Shown here: positions 28,498-38,026 of the stretch, one piece after another
Layout of the letters: each line of letters starts with the position of its first letter
Position numbering within the stretch: position 1 is the first letter of the stretch
From: an uncultured Clostridia bacterium
GTDB taxonomy: Bacteria > Bacillota > Clostridia > Peptostreptococcales > Acidaminobacteraceae
Reading direction: 5' to 3'
Assembly (NCBI GenBank): GCA_927417275.1
Contig: CAKMJV010000046.1
Coordinates: forward strand, 1-42,898
DNA: 42,898 nt
The notes under the pieces: model-generated
What the model was told of the DNA's origin: nothing
Database searches by the model: none
Seen by the model: only the letters and a program-made list of their open reading frames with translations
Translations under genes and position numbers: made by a program

Positions 28498-30576
28498 TTA
28501 TTTCTCGTTATCTTTTTTTACTTGTTCGATTATTTTAACTGCGATTTGCATCGGCACTTCATCGTAACGTTCCATACGCATACTGAACCAGCCTCTGGCT
28601 TGCGTCATAGATCTTAAATCGGTGGCATATGCAAACATTTCTGATTGTGGTGCTTCAGCGATAACCTTTTGATAACCAGACTCATTTGGTTCCATGCCTA
28701 GAATTCTACCGCGTCTTCGATTCATATCACCCATAATATCGCCCATATACTCATCAGGTATATAGATTTCCACATGAACAACAGGTTCTAAAAGAACAGG
28801 TTGTGCTTGTTCTACACCCTTTTTAAAGGCGATGTGGGCAGCGAGTTTAAAAGCCATTTCAGATGAATCAACCGCATGGTACGATCCATCTAGTAAAGTC
28901 GCTTTAATGTTAACCACTGGACATCCCGCCAAAACACCATGTTCAAGTGATTCTTGAAGGCCTTTTTCAACAGCAGGTATATATTGTCTTGGTACTGAGC
29001 CACCAAATATTTTTTCTTCAAAGACAAATTTTTCGCTACATGGTTCAAATTTTACATGGATGTCCCCATACTGACCTGCACCACCAGATTGCTTCTTATG
29101 CTTGCCTTGAACGGTAGCAACACTTTTTATGGTTTCGCGGTAGGCGATCTTTGGATCTTCCAATGTCACTTCAACGCCAAAAAGGTTTTTGAGTTTACTT
29201 GTAATAACCTGAATTTGCATCGTACCTTGGCCACCTAATAACGTTTGGCGCGTCTCTTGATTCCTCTCAAGTACAAATGAAGGATCTTCATCTGTTAAAC
29301 GATGTAAAGAGGCGTGAATTTTTTCTTCATCACCTTTAGATTTTGGTTCAATCGCCATAAAGAGCGCGGGCTTAGGCATGTTAATGCCGATAAATTTCAC
29401 AGGTTTGTCTTTATCACATAAAGTATCACCCGTTTCTGTAAACTGAAGTTTTGCTGTAGCGCCTATATCACCAGCGATTACGCGGTCAACTTCCAACTGT
29501 TCTTTGCCTCTTAATAAGAATAATGACGCCAAGCGCTCTTTTTCATCTTTATTTGCATTAATAACATCCATGTCTTTTTTAGCGACGCCAGAGTAAACTT
29601 TAAAAAGTGAGATTTTCCCAACAAATGGATCCACGATGGTTTTAAATACAAATGCAGAGAAAGGCTGATTTTCATCGAGCGTTCTTTCGATTTCCTCTTC
29701 AGTATCTGGATGCATGCCTTTATAGATGCCACCATTTAATTCTTTTGGTGTTGGGAAGTAGTCATAGATCATATCCATCAAGGTGTGGATACCAATGCGC
29801 TTTTCTACTGCACCTACGATTACAGGTACGATTTCCCCTGCGATGACACCTTTTCTCAAACCTTCGTGAATTTCTTCGTTGGTAAATGTTTCACCTTCAA
29901 AAAACTTCATCATCATCTCTTCATCACTCTCAGCAACCGCTTCTATGAGCATATCTCGTATGGGACGAACGCGTTGCTCCATTTCACTAGGAATCGGGGC
30001 ATCTACACATTGGTTGCCATCAAATACTCTACCCACTTGATCCACGACATTTACAAACCCTTTAAAATCTGGACCTTCTCCTATCGGTATGCAAAATGGC
30101 GCGATTTTCTTCCCAAATGTGTCCTTTAAATCTTTTATCAATTTCACATAATTCACGTTTTCTTTATCCATTTTATTAATAAAAATAATTTTGGGCATAT
30201 TTCTTTTTTCTGTGAAATTCCAAGCCTTTTCTGTGCCTACTTCTATACCTGAAGCAGCATCTACCAATATCACAGCTCCCCCTGCTACGCGAAGTGCACT
30301 TAAGGTTTCACCAACAAAATCAAAATAACCAGGTGTATCAAGAAAATTATATTTATGATCATGCCACTCTATGGGAATAAGTGATGCCCCTATACTAAAC
30401 TTTCTATTGATTTCTTCTTTATCATAATCCGAAACTGTATTACCATCTTCTACTTTCCCCATTCTTGTGGTAACTTTTGTTGTAAATAATAAAGCTTCGG
30501 CTAAAGTTGTTTTTCCGCTTCCCCCATGTCCTAAGAATGCAACGTTTCTAATTTTGTCGACTGCATAGTTTTTCAT
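28498..30576 (-). CDS. Elongation factor G-like GTPase (paralogue)
   Basis: A 692-residue paralogue of EF-G with all five domains, about the length of fusA. The P-loop is GHGGSGKT where true EF-G has AHIDAGKT. Switch I reads NRKFSIGASLIPIEW in place of [15 protein letters not shown], so the usual RGITI is lost. DTPGY and NKMD are kept. This pattern is that of the widespread EF-G-like group (often annotated elongation factor G), whose role in translocation, ribosome recycling or stress is not established. ATG at 30576 follows GAGGAG. It lies alone between two terminators, so it is not part of the str operon. Confidence 0.9.
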   Translation of the reverse strand: MKNYAVDKIRNVAFLGHGGSGKTTLAEALLFTTKVTTRMGKVEDGNTVSDYDKEEINRKFSIGASLIPIEWHDHKYNFLDTPGYFDFVGETLSALRVAGGAVILVDAASGIEVGTEKAWNFTEKRNMPKIIFINKMDKENVNYVKLIKDLKDTFGKKIAPFCIPIGEGPDFKGFVNVVDQVGRVFDGNQCVDAPIPSEMEQRVRPIRDMLIEAVAESDEEMMMKFFEGETFTNEEIHEGLRKGVIAGEIVPVIVGAVEKRIGIHTLMDMIYDYFPTPKELNGGIYKGMHPDTEEEIERTLDENQPFSAFVFKTIVDPFVGKISLFKVYSGVAKKDMDVINANKDEKERLASLFLLRGKEQLEVDRVIAGDIGATAKLQFTETGDTLCDKDKPVKFIGINMPKPALFMAIEPKSKGDEEKIHASLHRLTDEDPSFVLERNQETRQTLLGGQGTMQIQVITSKLKNLFGVEVTLEDPKIAYRETIKSVATVQGKHKKQSGGAGQYGDIHVKFEPCSEKFVFEEKIFGGSVPRQYIPAVEKGLQESLEHGVLAGCPVVNIKATLLDGSYHAVDSSEMAFKLAAHIAFKKGVEQAQPVLLEPVVHVEIYIPDEYMGDIMGDMNRRRGRILGMEPNESGYQKVIAEAPQSEMFAYATDLRSMTQARGWFSMRMERYDEVPMQIAVKIIEQVKKDNEK

Positions 30577-30691
30577 CCGAAAATTCTCCTCTCAAGTTGG
30601 ATTTGTTTGAATATTTGCATTATTTGTACTATTCTATCTTTTCCCCAATAATCCTTCTTTAAGCAGAAAAAAACATGAAAAAACAAGTAAA

Positions 30692-30727
30692 ATAGCCTTT
30701 AGTAAGAACTTTCTCACTAAAGGCTAT
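30692..30727 (-). terminator. Terminator after nrdJ
   Basis: A perfect 12-bp stem (ATAGCCTTTAGT / ACTAAAGGCTAT, 12-base loop) sits 3 bases past the nrdJ stop, followed by TTTTACTTGTTTTTTC on the minus strand. Confidence 0.9.
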
Positions 30728-30730
30728 CTT

Positions 30731-33082
30731 TTATCTTACAGGACAAGCACCTGTATCACATCCGTCAGAACCAAAATCAAACTCAATTTCTTCTTTTTCA
30801 TACTTTGTTATAAGTGATGGTCTAAACGGCTTCATTTCTGCAACACGTCTGTTAAATTCTGCTTCTTCGATGGATTCATAAGGCATTAACTGATAGAAAC
30901 TATCTTCTAATGGCAAGAAGGATAGAGCAACTGTATCGTCCCAGTTATTATAAACCCACTCTTCAACCAATTCCCATTCCTCAGGTCTAACAGAAACCGT
31001 TATTGAACAGTTGTGGTCCACATAGTGTTCCATAAACATCTTGTACGTTTCAAGTTGTTCAACTGCTGATACATCGTATTTTGTTCTGCCTTCAGGGGCT
31101 TTAACCGGGAACTCAACAACTTTAGTCGTACACGTTTCCCATTCTTGACCCACTTCTGGTAGTACAGGGTAACCCAGTTCTTCACACACTTTCACAAGCG
31201 GATCATGTGAATTGATACGCACGCGTCTGATGTAGTAAGGTGAATGTGAATAGTGAACGCCACTTGATACCACTGGTAATTGAGACAGTGTACCTTCTGG
31301 TTTAACTGTCGTAACAAGGACAGGCACATTGCCACCCAATTCAGCGGAGTACATCTCAGCTTCTTTTTTAGCAGCATCTCTTAATTGTCTTAAAAGACTC
31401 GCTTGCTCATCTTTTGTCAAAGCCGTTGCATTAACCATATCTTGCCAACCCGTTAACGAACAACCCAACAACTTATCTCTTTGTTGAACATTATTCCACA
31501 TTGGTAATTCAAGTTCAACACATGTCATTCTATAACTTGAGCGTGCCGATAAACGCTGTGCTTTTAATAAACCTGGAACATCCAGTTTGTTATTTTCATC
31601 TACAAAGGCAAAGACGTTAATCGTGGTTAAATTACAAAGTCCTTTGTTGTCTAGTAAGATTTCCCCACATGGATTTACGCCATTAAAGTTAGGTCTACGC
31701 TTCGCACCTGCAACTTCATTAACCCAACCTGGCTCTCCTGAGTATCTCATGCGCTCAAGCTGCCATTTAAGACGTTCACGTGTTGGTTTTTCTTTATAAT
31801 AGATAGAATTATTACTCATTTGACGATGTAATATTTCTTCATTTACGATCCATTTACCATCTTCCATGGTATAAAGTTTTGATTTTGCTTCGATACATTC
31901 TTGGTCATCTGCATCCACAAGAACGATTTCAGCTGTTCTTCTAACGCCTCCAACGACCACATTTTCACCGATGACATTTGCGATATCTAAACAATCAATC
32001 GGTCTAAGTTTAACGAGTTTTGTCTCATTAAGTAGGCCCGCTTTTTTAACCACGCGATCTATTTTATAGAACATGTTTTTTAAACTGGTATGGCCACTTG
32101 CCGTGCCACCAAAAGTTCTTAATTTTTCACCTTTTGGACGTACGTGATCGTAGTCGATGATTATCGTTTTAATGTTTCTATACTCATTGCTATGAATCAA
32201 TTGAAGGAAGAAATCTAAGGATTGTACCCAACCTTCTTTAGAATCTCCAATCGTAATTTTAACTGTGTTATTATAAAAGAACTCCAAACTGGTGTTGTCT
32301 TCTCTTTCACTTCTAGAAAGTGGTGAGTAATCTTTGTGTACCACTTCAAAGTCCGTTCTTACTTTAGGCAATTGGGAAACATCGTTCTTAAGAATTCTTA
32401 CGCCTACGCCTGAACCAATCATAAGGAGATAAAATATATCTTTAAAAGCACTAAAATTATTAACGATTTGAAAACTACAGTTGTAGTTTGCCATCGGATA
32501 ATGCTTTGCTACAGACGTGCCGCCTACCCAAAAAGTTCTTCCGGATAGAAATTGTCTAAGGTGAAAAATGTTATCAAACAATTCTTCTGCTTCAGAACGG
32601 TTAGTCTTGGTAATGGAACAGTTGTATTCTACTGCTCTTCTAACCGTTTCCCACCAATACTCTCTTCTTTTTTCCTCTGGAAGCCATCTTGAATACGTTC
32701 TATAGTATACAAAATCGCCTAGTTGCTGCATGGGTGAATTCATATGTTTATATTTACTGATAAACTCATCAGTCAGTAAACGATGATCTTCCTTTTTACG
32801 GGTGATTCGGGTACTGTCTTTTTCATTTCTATAAATAATGTATTTTTTTGCAGCATCTTTTCTTGGACTTTCCATGAGCATTTCTTCGACCAAGTCCTGT
32901 ATTTCATCTACAGAAATAGGTACGTCTCGATTGGTTGAGACTTCGATAATTTGTTCCCCGATGGCTTCACAAAGCGGTTTATCTATGCCCGTGGTTGTCT
33001 CCAACATCGCTTTTTCAATCGCACGGATGATTTTTGCGACTTCAAAATCAACAACAGCGCCATCTCTTTTTACTACTTTCAT
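30731..33082 (-). CDS. nrdJ: Adenosylcobalamin-dependent (class II) ribonucleoside-triphosphate reductase
   Basis: Makes deoxyribonucleotides through a radical from coenzyme B12, so it needs no oxygen. The N terminus (KVVKRDGAVVDFEVAKIIRA) is an ATP-cone allosteric domain, and the catalytic barrel follows. The C terminus ends GCDTGACPVR, closely like the monomeric Lactobacillus leichmannii type (CEGGACPIK), where the two cysteines re-reduce the active site. The 783-residue length is close to that enzyme plus an ATP cone. ATG at 33082 follows AAAGGGGTG. NrdR boxes overlap its promoter. No B12 riboswitch was seen upstream. Confidence 0.94.
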   Translation of the reverse strand: MKVVKRDGAVVDFEVAKIIRAIEKAMLETTTGIDKPLCEAIGEQIIEVSTNRDVPISVDEIQDLVEEMLMESPRKDAAKKYIIYRNEKDSTRITRKKEDHRLLTDEFISKYKHMNSPMQQLGDFVYYRTYSRWLPEEKRREYWWETVRRAVEYNCSITKTNRSEAEELFDNIFHLRQFLSGRTFWVGGTSVAKHYPMANYNCSFQIVNNFSAFKDIFYLLMIGSGVGVRILKNDVSQLPKVRTDFEVVHKDYSPLSRSEREDNTSLEFFYNNTVKITIGDSKEGWVQSLDFFLQLIHSNEYRNIKTIIIDYDHVRPKGEKLRTFGGTASGHTSLKNMFYKIDRVVKKAGLLNETKLVKLRPIDCLDIANVIGENVVVGGVRRTAEIVLVDADDQECIEAKSKLYTMEDGKWIVNEEILHRQMSNNSIYYKEKPTRERLKWQLERMRYSGEPGWVNEVAGAKRRPNFNGVNPCGEILLDNKGLCNLTTINVFAFVDENNKLDVPGLLKAQRLSARSSYRMTCVELELPMWNNVQQRDKLLGCSLTGWQDMVNATALTKDEQASLLRQLRDAAKKEAEMYSAELGGNVPVLVTTVKPEGTLSQLPVVSSGVHYSHSPYYIRRVRINSHDPLVKVCEELGYPVLPEVGQEWETCTTKVVEFPVKAPEGRTKYDVSAVEQLETYKMFMEHYVDHNCSITVSVRPEEWELVEEWVYNNWDDTVALSFLPLEDSFYQLMPYESIEEAEFNRRVAEMKPFRPSLITKYEKEEIEFDFGSDGCDTGACPVR

Positions 33083-33111
33083 GTGTCACACCCCTTTTTT
33101 TGTATTATTTT

Positions 33112-33158
33112 ATACTATATTTAGTATTAATTAAGTCTTGAATACCTACATATTGTAG
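33112..33158 (-). promoter_or_regulatory. nrdJ proximal promoter with paired NrdR boxes
   Basis: On the minus strand TTCAAG (33142-33137) and TATAGT (33119-33114) are 17 bases apart. The plus-strand motif CTATATTTAG (33115-33124) overlaps the -10, and CTACATATTG (33146-33155) lies just upstream of the -35. Both fit the NrdR core CwAtATaTwG with one mismatch each. They are 31 bp apart, about three helical turns, the spacing used by NrdR repressor. The boxes are seen; NrdR control is from established knowledge of ribonucleotide reductase genes. Confidence 0.8.
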
Positions 33159-33204
33159 CACTGCTTTTTGAGACTGTCTATGAAAATACAGAAAAAAAAC
33201 ATAA

Positions 33205-33242
33205 AAAAACGCAGAAAATTTATTTGCATTTTCTGCGTTTTT
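33205..33242 (-). terminator. Strong hairpin between the two NrdR box pairs
   Basis: A perfect 15-bp stem (AAAAACGCAGAAAAT / ATTTTCTGCGTTTTT, 8-base loop), followed on the minus strand by a long T-rich run. It serves as the pgi terminator, 50 bp past that stop. It also lies directly downstream of the distal NrdR-controlled promoter, so it may cut or shape that transcript. Confidence 0.88.
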
Positions 33243-33290
33243 ACACTATATATAGTAACTTGGGTCTAAAGGACTAACTAGATATAGTAT
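33243..33290 (-). promoter_or_regulatory. Second NrdR box pair, upstream of the hairpin
   Basis: The plus-strand cores CTATATATAG (33246-33255, within the near-perfect ACACTATATATAGTAA) and CTAGATATAG (33278-33287) both fit the NrdR box and are 32 bp apart. A possible promoter TTAGTC-17-TATATA (33277-33272 and 33254-33249) sits between them in the same geometry as the proximal pair. The upstream box starts only a few bases after the pgi stop. This gives four NrdR boxes in 180 bp. Confidence 0.72.
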
Positions 33291-33292
33291 CC

Positions 33293-34594
33293 TTATTTTT
33301 TGCCCAACAACCTGAACATATTCTTTTTATATGCTTCTACACCCGGCTGATCAAAAGGATTAACACCTAACATGTAACCACTTACACCACATGCCTTCAT
33401 GAAGAAGTACATGAGTTTTCCGATGTTATAGGCATCTTGTTTTTCTATGGAAATTACAAGATTGGGTACATTGCCATCTAAATGTGCTTCCATTGTGCCT
33501 TTGAAAGCATTTTCATTGACATAACTCATGGTCTTACCTGCAAGATAGTTCAGTCCATCTAAGTCGATTTCTTCCGTTTCTAAAACGATGTCTTGCGCAA
33601 CTTGCTCGACGCGTACCACTGTTTCAAAAACGTGTCTAGGACCATCTTGAATCATTTGCCCCATGGAGTGAAGATCTGTCGTGTTATTCATCTTAGTAGG
33701 GAAAATGCCTTTGCCGTCTTTGCCTTCGCTTTCACCGTAAAGTTGCATCCACCACTCGGCTAAAAACGCCATGGAGGGTTCGTAGTTCACGAGCACTTCG
33801 ATCGCTTTGCCCTTATTATAAAGTACATTTCTGATCAGCGCGTACTGATAACAAGGATTTTCATCGATATTCTCATTTGCATACTCTTTTTGTCCATCTG
33901 CTGCCCCTGTCATAAATGCATCTATGTCTATACCTGCAACGGCGATAGGCAACAAGCCCACTGGGGTTATAACTGAATATCTACCGCCTACATTAGCGGG
34001 TATAATAAATGTTTCATACCCATTAGATGTCGCCAATGCGCGAAGTGCACCATTCTTTTCATCAGTTGTAGCAAAAATTCTCTTAACCGCTTCTTCTTTA
34101 CCATACTTCGCTTCTAGGGCCTTCTTTAACACTCTAAAAGCTATAGCAGGTTCCGTTGTCGTCCCCGATTTAGAAATGACATTTACACAAACCGACTCAT
34201 TTTCAATCATTTCAAGTAAATGCGTTAAATAAGTACCACTTATTTGATGACCTGCAAAATAAATCTTGGCCGTTTTTCTTTTTTCCTTTGGTAGTTCGTT
34301 ATAGAAACTATGTGTTAACGCATCTATAACGGTTTTAGCACCAAGATATGAACCACCGATGCCGATGACGATTAATACATCTGCCATCTCATTAATTTTT
34401 TTTGCAGCGGTTTTAATACGCTCAAACTCAACTTGATCATAAGACGTCGGATAATCAACCCAACCGATGTAATCGTTTCCCGCACCCTCACCACTATGAA
34501 GACTCGCGTGCGCCGCTTGAACAATCGGCTTTAAATACGTATATTCATGTGGCTGAATTAATGCTTGCTCGAAACTAAATTTAATCTTATCCAT
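33293..34594 (-). CDS. pgi: Glucose-6-phosphate isomerase
   Basis: Interconverts glucose 6-phosphate and fructose 6-phosphate. Two PGI signatures are present: [20 protein letters not shown] near residue 200, and a later [20 protein letters not shown]. The phosphate-binding [10 protein letters not shown] is also seen. The 433-residue form is the short bacterial type. I chose ATG 34594 because the upstream ATG at 34606 overlaps the GGAGTG ribosome site. It follows the ROK kinase gene by about 20 bp, so one transcript makes and uses glucose 6-phosphate. Confidence 0.97.
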   Translation of the reverse strand: MDKIKFSFEQALIQPHEYTYLKPIVQAAHASLHSGEGAGNDYIGWVDYPTSYDQVEFERIKTAAKKINEMADVLIVIGIGGSYLGAKTVIDALTHSFYNELPKEKRKTAKIYFAGHQISGTYLTHLLEMIENESVCVNVISKSGTTTEPAIAFRVLKKALEAKYGKEEAVKRIFATTDEKNGALRALATSNGYETFIIPANVGGRYSVITPVGLLPIAVAGIDIDAFMTGAADGQKEYANENIDENPCYQYALIRNVLYNKGKAIEVLVNYEPSMAFLAEWWMQLYGESEGKDGKGIFPTKMNNTTDLHSMGQMIQDGPRHVFETVVRVEQVAQDIVLETEEIDLDGLNYLAGKTMSYVNENAFKGTMEAHLDGNVPNLVISIEKQDAYNIGKLMYFFMKACGVSGYMLGVNPFDQPGVEAYKKNMFRLLGKK

Positions 34595-34613
34595 AAAACA
34601 CTCCATTCTCCAA

Positions 34614-35564
34614 TTAGTGCTGAATCATCGCATACATTGCTGCGCCAATGATTCCAGCATCGTTTTTTAAAGTCGCAATTTCAACACGTGCACAGGCACT
34701 CGCTTTGAAATACTTGAGTTTTTCAAGTTCAATATTTACTTTGTCGAGTAAAAAATCACCTGCCATAGAAATCCCGCCACCTAATAAAACAATTTCAGGA
34801 TCAATGGTGCTGATGATATTCATGATACCGATGCTGAGATACTTCACCAACCGGTCAACCACTTGATTCGCTAAAACATCACCTGCTTTTGCTGCATCAA
34901 ATATGATTTCACCTGTGATTTTAGTTAAATCATCATGAACGGTATCGCGCATTAACGAAGCATCCGGCATCGTTTCCAATAAATGCTTTGCATAGTGTAT
35001 AATCGCCGTTGAAGAGGCAAAAGTTTCTAGGCAGCCATTTCTACCACAGTTACATGTATAGAGGGATTCTCCTATAATCATATGACCCAGTTCAGAGCCA
35101 ATGCCATGAAATCCTGAAACGGCTTTTCCATCTAATAATATACCACCACCAACGCCAGTGCCAAGTGTAAGCATAACGGCATCTTTGTATTGACCTTTTT
35201 GTGCCACTTGAAACTCAGCTACACCTGCAACAGTTGCATCATTATCAATAAATATAGGTAGATTTGTTCGCGCACTTAATTTAGCTCTAAGCGGAACATT
35301 ATACCAATTTAAATTGACACATACGATGACTTCACCTGTATGAGGGTCTGCGATCCCAGGAATACCGATTCCGATGCCTTTAACGGATTGTCCTGCTTGA
35401 TTTTCTTCGAGCAAGGCTTCTATGATGCGATAGATGTCCTCGATAACCGCATCACTGCCTCTTTCTCTACCTGTTGGAACTGACATTTTTTTAATAATTT
35501 CTCCGCTTTCGGTGACCAATCCGCCAGCAATATTTGTACCACCTAAATCGATACCAATATACAT
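34614..35564 (-). CDS. ROK-family glucokinase
   Basis: Phosphorylates glucose with ATP. The N-terminal phosphate loop is [14 protein letters not shown]. The catalytic Asp lies in [13 protein letters not shown], the second glycine motif is LGTGVGGGI, and the ROK zinc motif is [10 protein letters not shown]. The 316-residue length suits glucokinase and not a ROK repressor, which would carry an N-terminal helix-turn-helix. ATG at 35564 follows TAGGAGGC. Its place between glgP and pgi fits a path from glucose released by the alpha-glucosidase into glycolysis. Confidence 0.93.
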   Translation of the reverse strand: MYIGIDLGGTNIAGGLVTESGEIIKKMSVPTGRERGSDAVIEDIYRIIEALLEENQAGQSVKGIGIGIPGIADPHTGEVIVCVNLNWYNVPLRAKLSARTNLPIFIDNDATVAGVAEFQVAQKGQYKDAVMLTLGTGVGGGILLDGKAVSGFHGIGSELGHMIIGESLYTCNCGRNGCLETFASSTAIIHYAKHLLETMPDASLMRDTVHDDLTKITGEIIFDAAKAGDVLANQVVDRLVKYLSIGIMNIISTIDPEIVLLGGGISMAGDFLLDKVNIELEKLKYFKASACARVEIATLKNDAGIIGAAMYAMIQH

Positions 35565-35596
35565 TAATGCCTCCTAAATGTTTAATTCATAAACAA

Positions 35597-37963
35597 TTAT
35601 ACATCAATGCGCGTAATATTCCAAATGTCTTTCGCATATTCTAATATCGTTCTGTCGCTGCTAAACTTACCTGCACCAACGATGTTCATCCAGCATTTTT
35701 TAGCCCATGCCATTTGATCTCTAAAGTCGTGATCTACACGTTTTTGAGCCTCTACATAGCTGTCAAAATCTTTTAAAATAAAGTAATTGTCCGCACGATG
35801 CCACGAAGCGTCTTTTAAAAGTGCATTGTGCAGTTCTTCAAACATACCTGTGCCTTCATCATCAAAAGTACCATCTATTAAGGTATCTATGATCTTCTTA
35901 AGTCTCGGATGCGCTGAATAAATTAACGTTGGATCATAAGTGTCTTTAATCGCTTCTAATTCATCCACTTCTGCACCAAAAATATAATTGTTTTCGATGC
36001 CTGCTTCTTCGACGATTTCAACATTGGCACCATCTAAAGTTCCAATCGTCGGCGTGCCATTAAGCATAAATTTCATGTTGCCTGTGCCTGATGCTTCTTT
36101 TCCGGCTGTGGAAATTTGTTCTGATAAATCTGCAGCTGGGAACAGTTTTTCTGCATATGAAACGCGATAATTTGTGACAAACACAACTTTGATTCTACCG
36201 TTAACATCCGCATCATCATTTACAAGTTTCGCAATTTCATTTATAAATTTGATAATGCCTTTTGCACGCATATAACCAGGTGCAGCTTTTGCACCAAATA
36301 TAAAGGTTCTCGGTACCACATCTATACTTGGATTCTCTTTGATGTCAAAATATAAGTTTAGAATTTGGAACGCATTTAATAGTTGACGTTTGTATTCATG
36401 TAGTCTTTTGATTTGAATATCAAAAATAGAATTCGGATCAATTACGATGCCTTCTACTTCTTTAATATAGTCAGCAAGTTGCTTTTTCTTCTCTTTTTTA
36501 ATGGCAATGAAGCGCTTAAGTACCGTTTCATCATCTGCGAATTTTCCAAGTCCTTTAAGCGCACTTAAATCAGTAATCCATTTTGAATCGCCAAGAAGCT
36601 CACTTACGTAATCAGAAAGTTCTTTGTTAGATAGTAGCATCCAACGTCTTTGCGTGATGCCATTTGTTTTGTTTTGGAAACGATTTGGATAAAGTGCATA
36701 CCAAGCTTTTAACTCTTGTGCTTTTAATATGTCCGTATGCAGTGCAGCAACACCATTTGTCGCTTTTGTGCCATAAATCGCAAGATAAGCCATATGAATC
36801 ATGTTGTCTTGAATAATGTGCATCGGCTTAATTTGCTCTTTCGTATAGCCTAAATCTTTTAACTCGTGTGCCAACTGCTTATCCAATTTTTCGATGATTT
36901 CATAGATGCGTGGCAACAAAGTCTTATAAAAACCGACCCACCACTTTTCAAGGGCTTCATTTAAAATGGTATGGTTGGTATATGCAAAAGTTTCTTGCGC
37001 AATATGCCACGCCTTTTTAAATGAAACATGTTCTTCATCCACTAGTATACGAATAAGTTCTGGAATACCCACCACAGGATGTGTGTCATTTAATTGAACG
37101 GCAACAAACTCTGGGAACTTATCAAAATGCTTACCATGCTCTGCTTTAAAATTTTTAACCAATTCTTGAAGCGATGCTGAAACAAAGAAATACTGTTGCT
37201 TCAATCTTAAAATTTTGCCTTCATTTGTTGAGTCGTTTGGATATAAGACCCTAGAAATATCTTCTGCACGGTTTTTTTCTGCAACCGATTGGTCATACGC
37301 TTGATCGTTAAACAAATCAAAATCAAATGGGACAATGGACTCAGCTTTCCAAAGTCTTAATGTATTGATGTTATTTGTACCATACCCGATAATCGGCGTA
37401 TCATATGGAACCGCTAAAACATCACCATCTTCAAAGTGAACCGTTACTGCTTCTTCAACGCGACGGATTGACCATGGATCACCATTTTTCAACCAATGAT
37501 CAGCCGTTTCCTTTTGAAAGCCGTTTTCAAAATACTGTTTGAAAATACCGTAATCGTAACGAATACCATAGCCATGTACAGGAACATTCATCGTCGCAGC
37601 AGAATCTAAAAAACAAGCTGCAAGTCTACCGAGACCGCCATTACCTAATCCCGCATCTTCTTCAGTTTCCTCAAGAATGTTCAGGTTTACACCAAGTTCA
37701 CGTAATTCCTCTTGAATCTCATGATAGAGATTTAAGTTCATTAAGTTATTACCTAATGCTCTACCCATCAAAAACTCAGCCGATAAATAGAATGCCTGCT
37801 TCTTACCACGATAAGTCGCTTGTGTCGCTGACCAGTTCTCAGATATTTCCGTCATAATCGTCTTCGATAATGCGTAGTAAATCTCTTGTTCACTTGCTTG
37901 CTCAAGTGACTTGCCAAACTCTGACTTTAATAAAAATTTGATTGTTTCTGTATATTTTTTCAT
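35597..37963 (-). CDS. glgP: Glycogen/maltodextrin phosphorylase
   Basis: Releases glucose 1-phosphate from the non-reducing end of alpha-1,4-glucans. The pyridoxal phosphate region is EASGTGNMKFMLNGTPTIGT, and the N-terminal QAFYLSAEFLMGRAL, the GLGNGGLGRLAAC loop and the KRLHEYKRQLLN segment are family marks. The start at ATG 37963 (788 residues) follows GGAGGACAAG; the frame continues upstream to 38065 through the operator, which is not coding. No phosphoglucomutase is in the window, so the product must meet its mutase elsewhere. The operator 14 bp upstream implies LacI control. Confidence 0.96.
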   Translation of the reverse strand: MKKYTETIKFLLKSEFGKSLEQASEQEIYYALSKTIMTEISENWSATQATYRGKKQAFYLSAEFLMGRALGNNLMNLNLYHEIQEELRELGVNLNILEETEEDAGLGNGGLGRLAACFLDSAATMNVPVHGYGIRYDYGIFKQYFENGFQKETADHWLKNGDPWSIRRVEEAVTVHFEDGDVLAVPYDTPIIGYGTNNINTLRLWKAESIVPFDFDLFNDQAYDQSVAEKNRAEDISRVLYPNDSTNEGKILRLKQQYFFVSASLQELVKNFKAEHGKHFDKFPEFVAVQLNDTHPVVGIPELIRILVDEEHVSFKKAWHIAQETFAYTNHTILNEALEKWWVGFYKTLLPRIYEIIEKLDKQLAHELKDLGYTKEQIKPMHIIQDNMIHMAYLAIYGTKATNGVAALHTDILKAQELKAWYALYPNRFQNKTNGITQRRWMLLSNKELSDYVSELLGDSKWITDLSALKGLGKFADDETVLKRFIAIKKEKKKQLADYIKEVEGIVIDPNSIFDIQIKRLHEYKRQLLNAFQILNLYFDIKENPSIDVVPRTFIFGAKAAPGYMRAKGIIKFINEIAKLVNDDADVNGRIKVVFVTNYRVSYAEKLFPAADLSEQISTAGKEASGTGNMKFMLNGTPTIGTLDGANVEIVEEAGIENNYIFGAEVDELEAIKDTYDPTLIYSAHPRLKKIIDTLIDGTFDDEGTGMFEELHNALLKDASWHRADNYFILKDFDSYVEAQKRVDHDFRDQMAWAKKCWMNIVGAGKFSSDRTILEYAKDIWNITRIDV

Positions 37964-37976
37964 GCTTGTCCTCCTC

Positions 37977-37988
37977 GGAAACGTTTCC
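37977..37988 (-). promoter_or_regulatory. LacI-family operator before glgP
   Basis: The perfect 12-bp palindrome GGAAACGTTTCC lies directly before the glgP ribosome site, between it and the alpha-glucosidase gene. The same 12 bases lie upstream of the LacI gene at 41255-41266. Its place downstream of any promoter suggests a roadblock type of repression, or a promoter at 38013-38018. Confidence 0.82.
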
Positions 37989-38004
37989 AAAATTTTTTTT
38001 TGAG

Positions 38005-38026
38005 AAGACGCGATTATACGCGTCTT
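38005..38026 (-). promoter_or_regulatory. Hairpin at the alpha-glucosidase stop, loop holds TATAAT
   Basis: AAGACGCG and CGCGTCTT form a perfect 8-bp stem whose 6-base loop reads TATAAT on the minus strand and contains the GH31 stop codon. No T-run follows on the minus strand, so it is not a simple terminator. The loop could be a -10 for glgP, but the best -35 (TTAGAG, 19 bases upstream) is poor. Confidence 0.4.

Noticed and set aside
33083..33292. Cobalamin riboswitch expected before a B12-dependent reductase
   Set aside because: The 210-bp region has NrdR boxes, promoters and a terminator, but no B12-box or large conserved fold, and it is too short for both.
37977..37988. CcpA cre site
   Set aside because: GGAAACGTTTCC has the central CG of LacI-family sites, but G and C replace the W positions of the cre consensus. 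The same site before a local LacI gene makes that regulator the better candidate; CcpA is not fully excluded.
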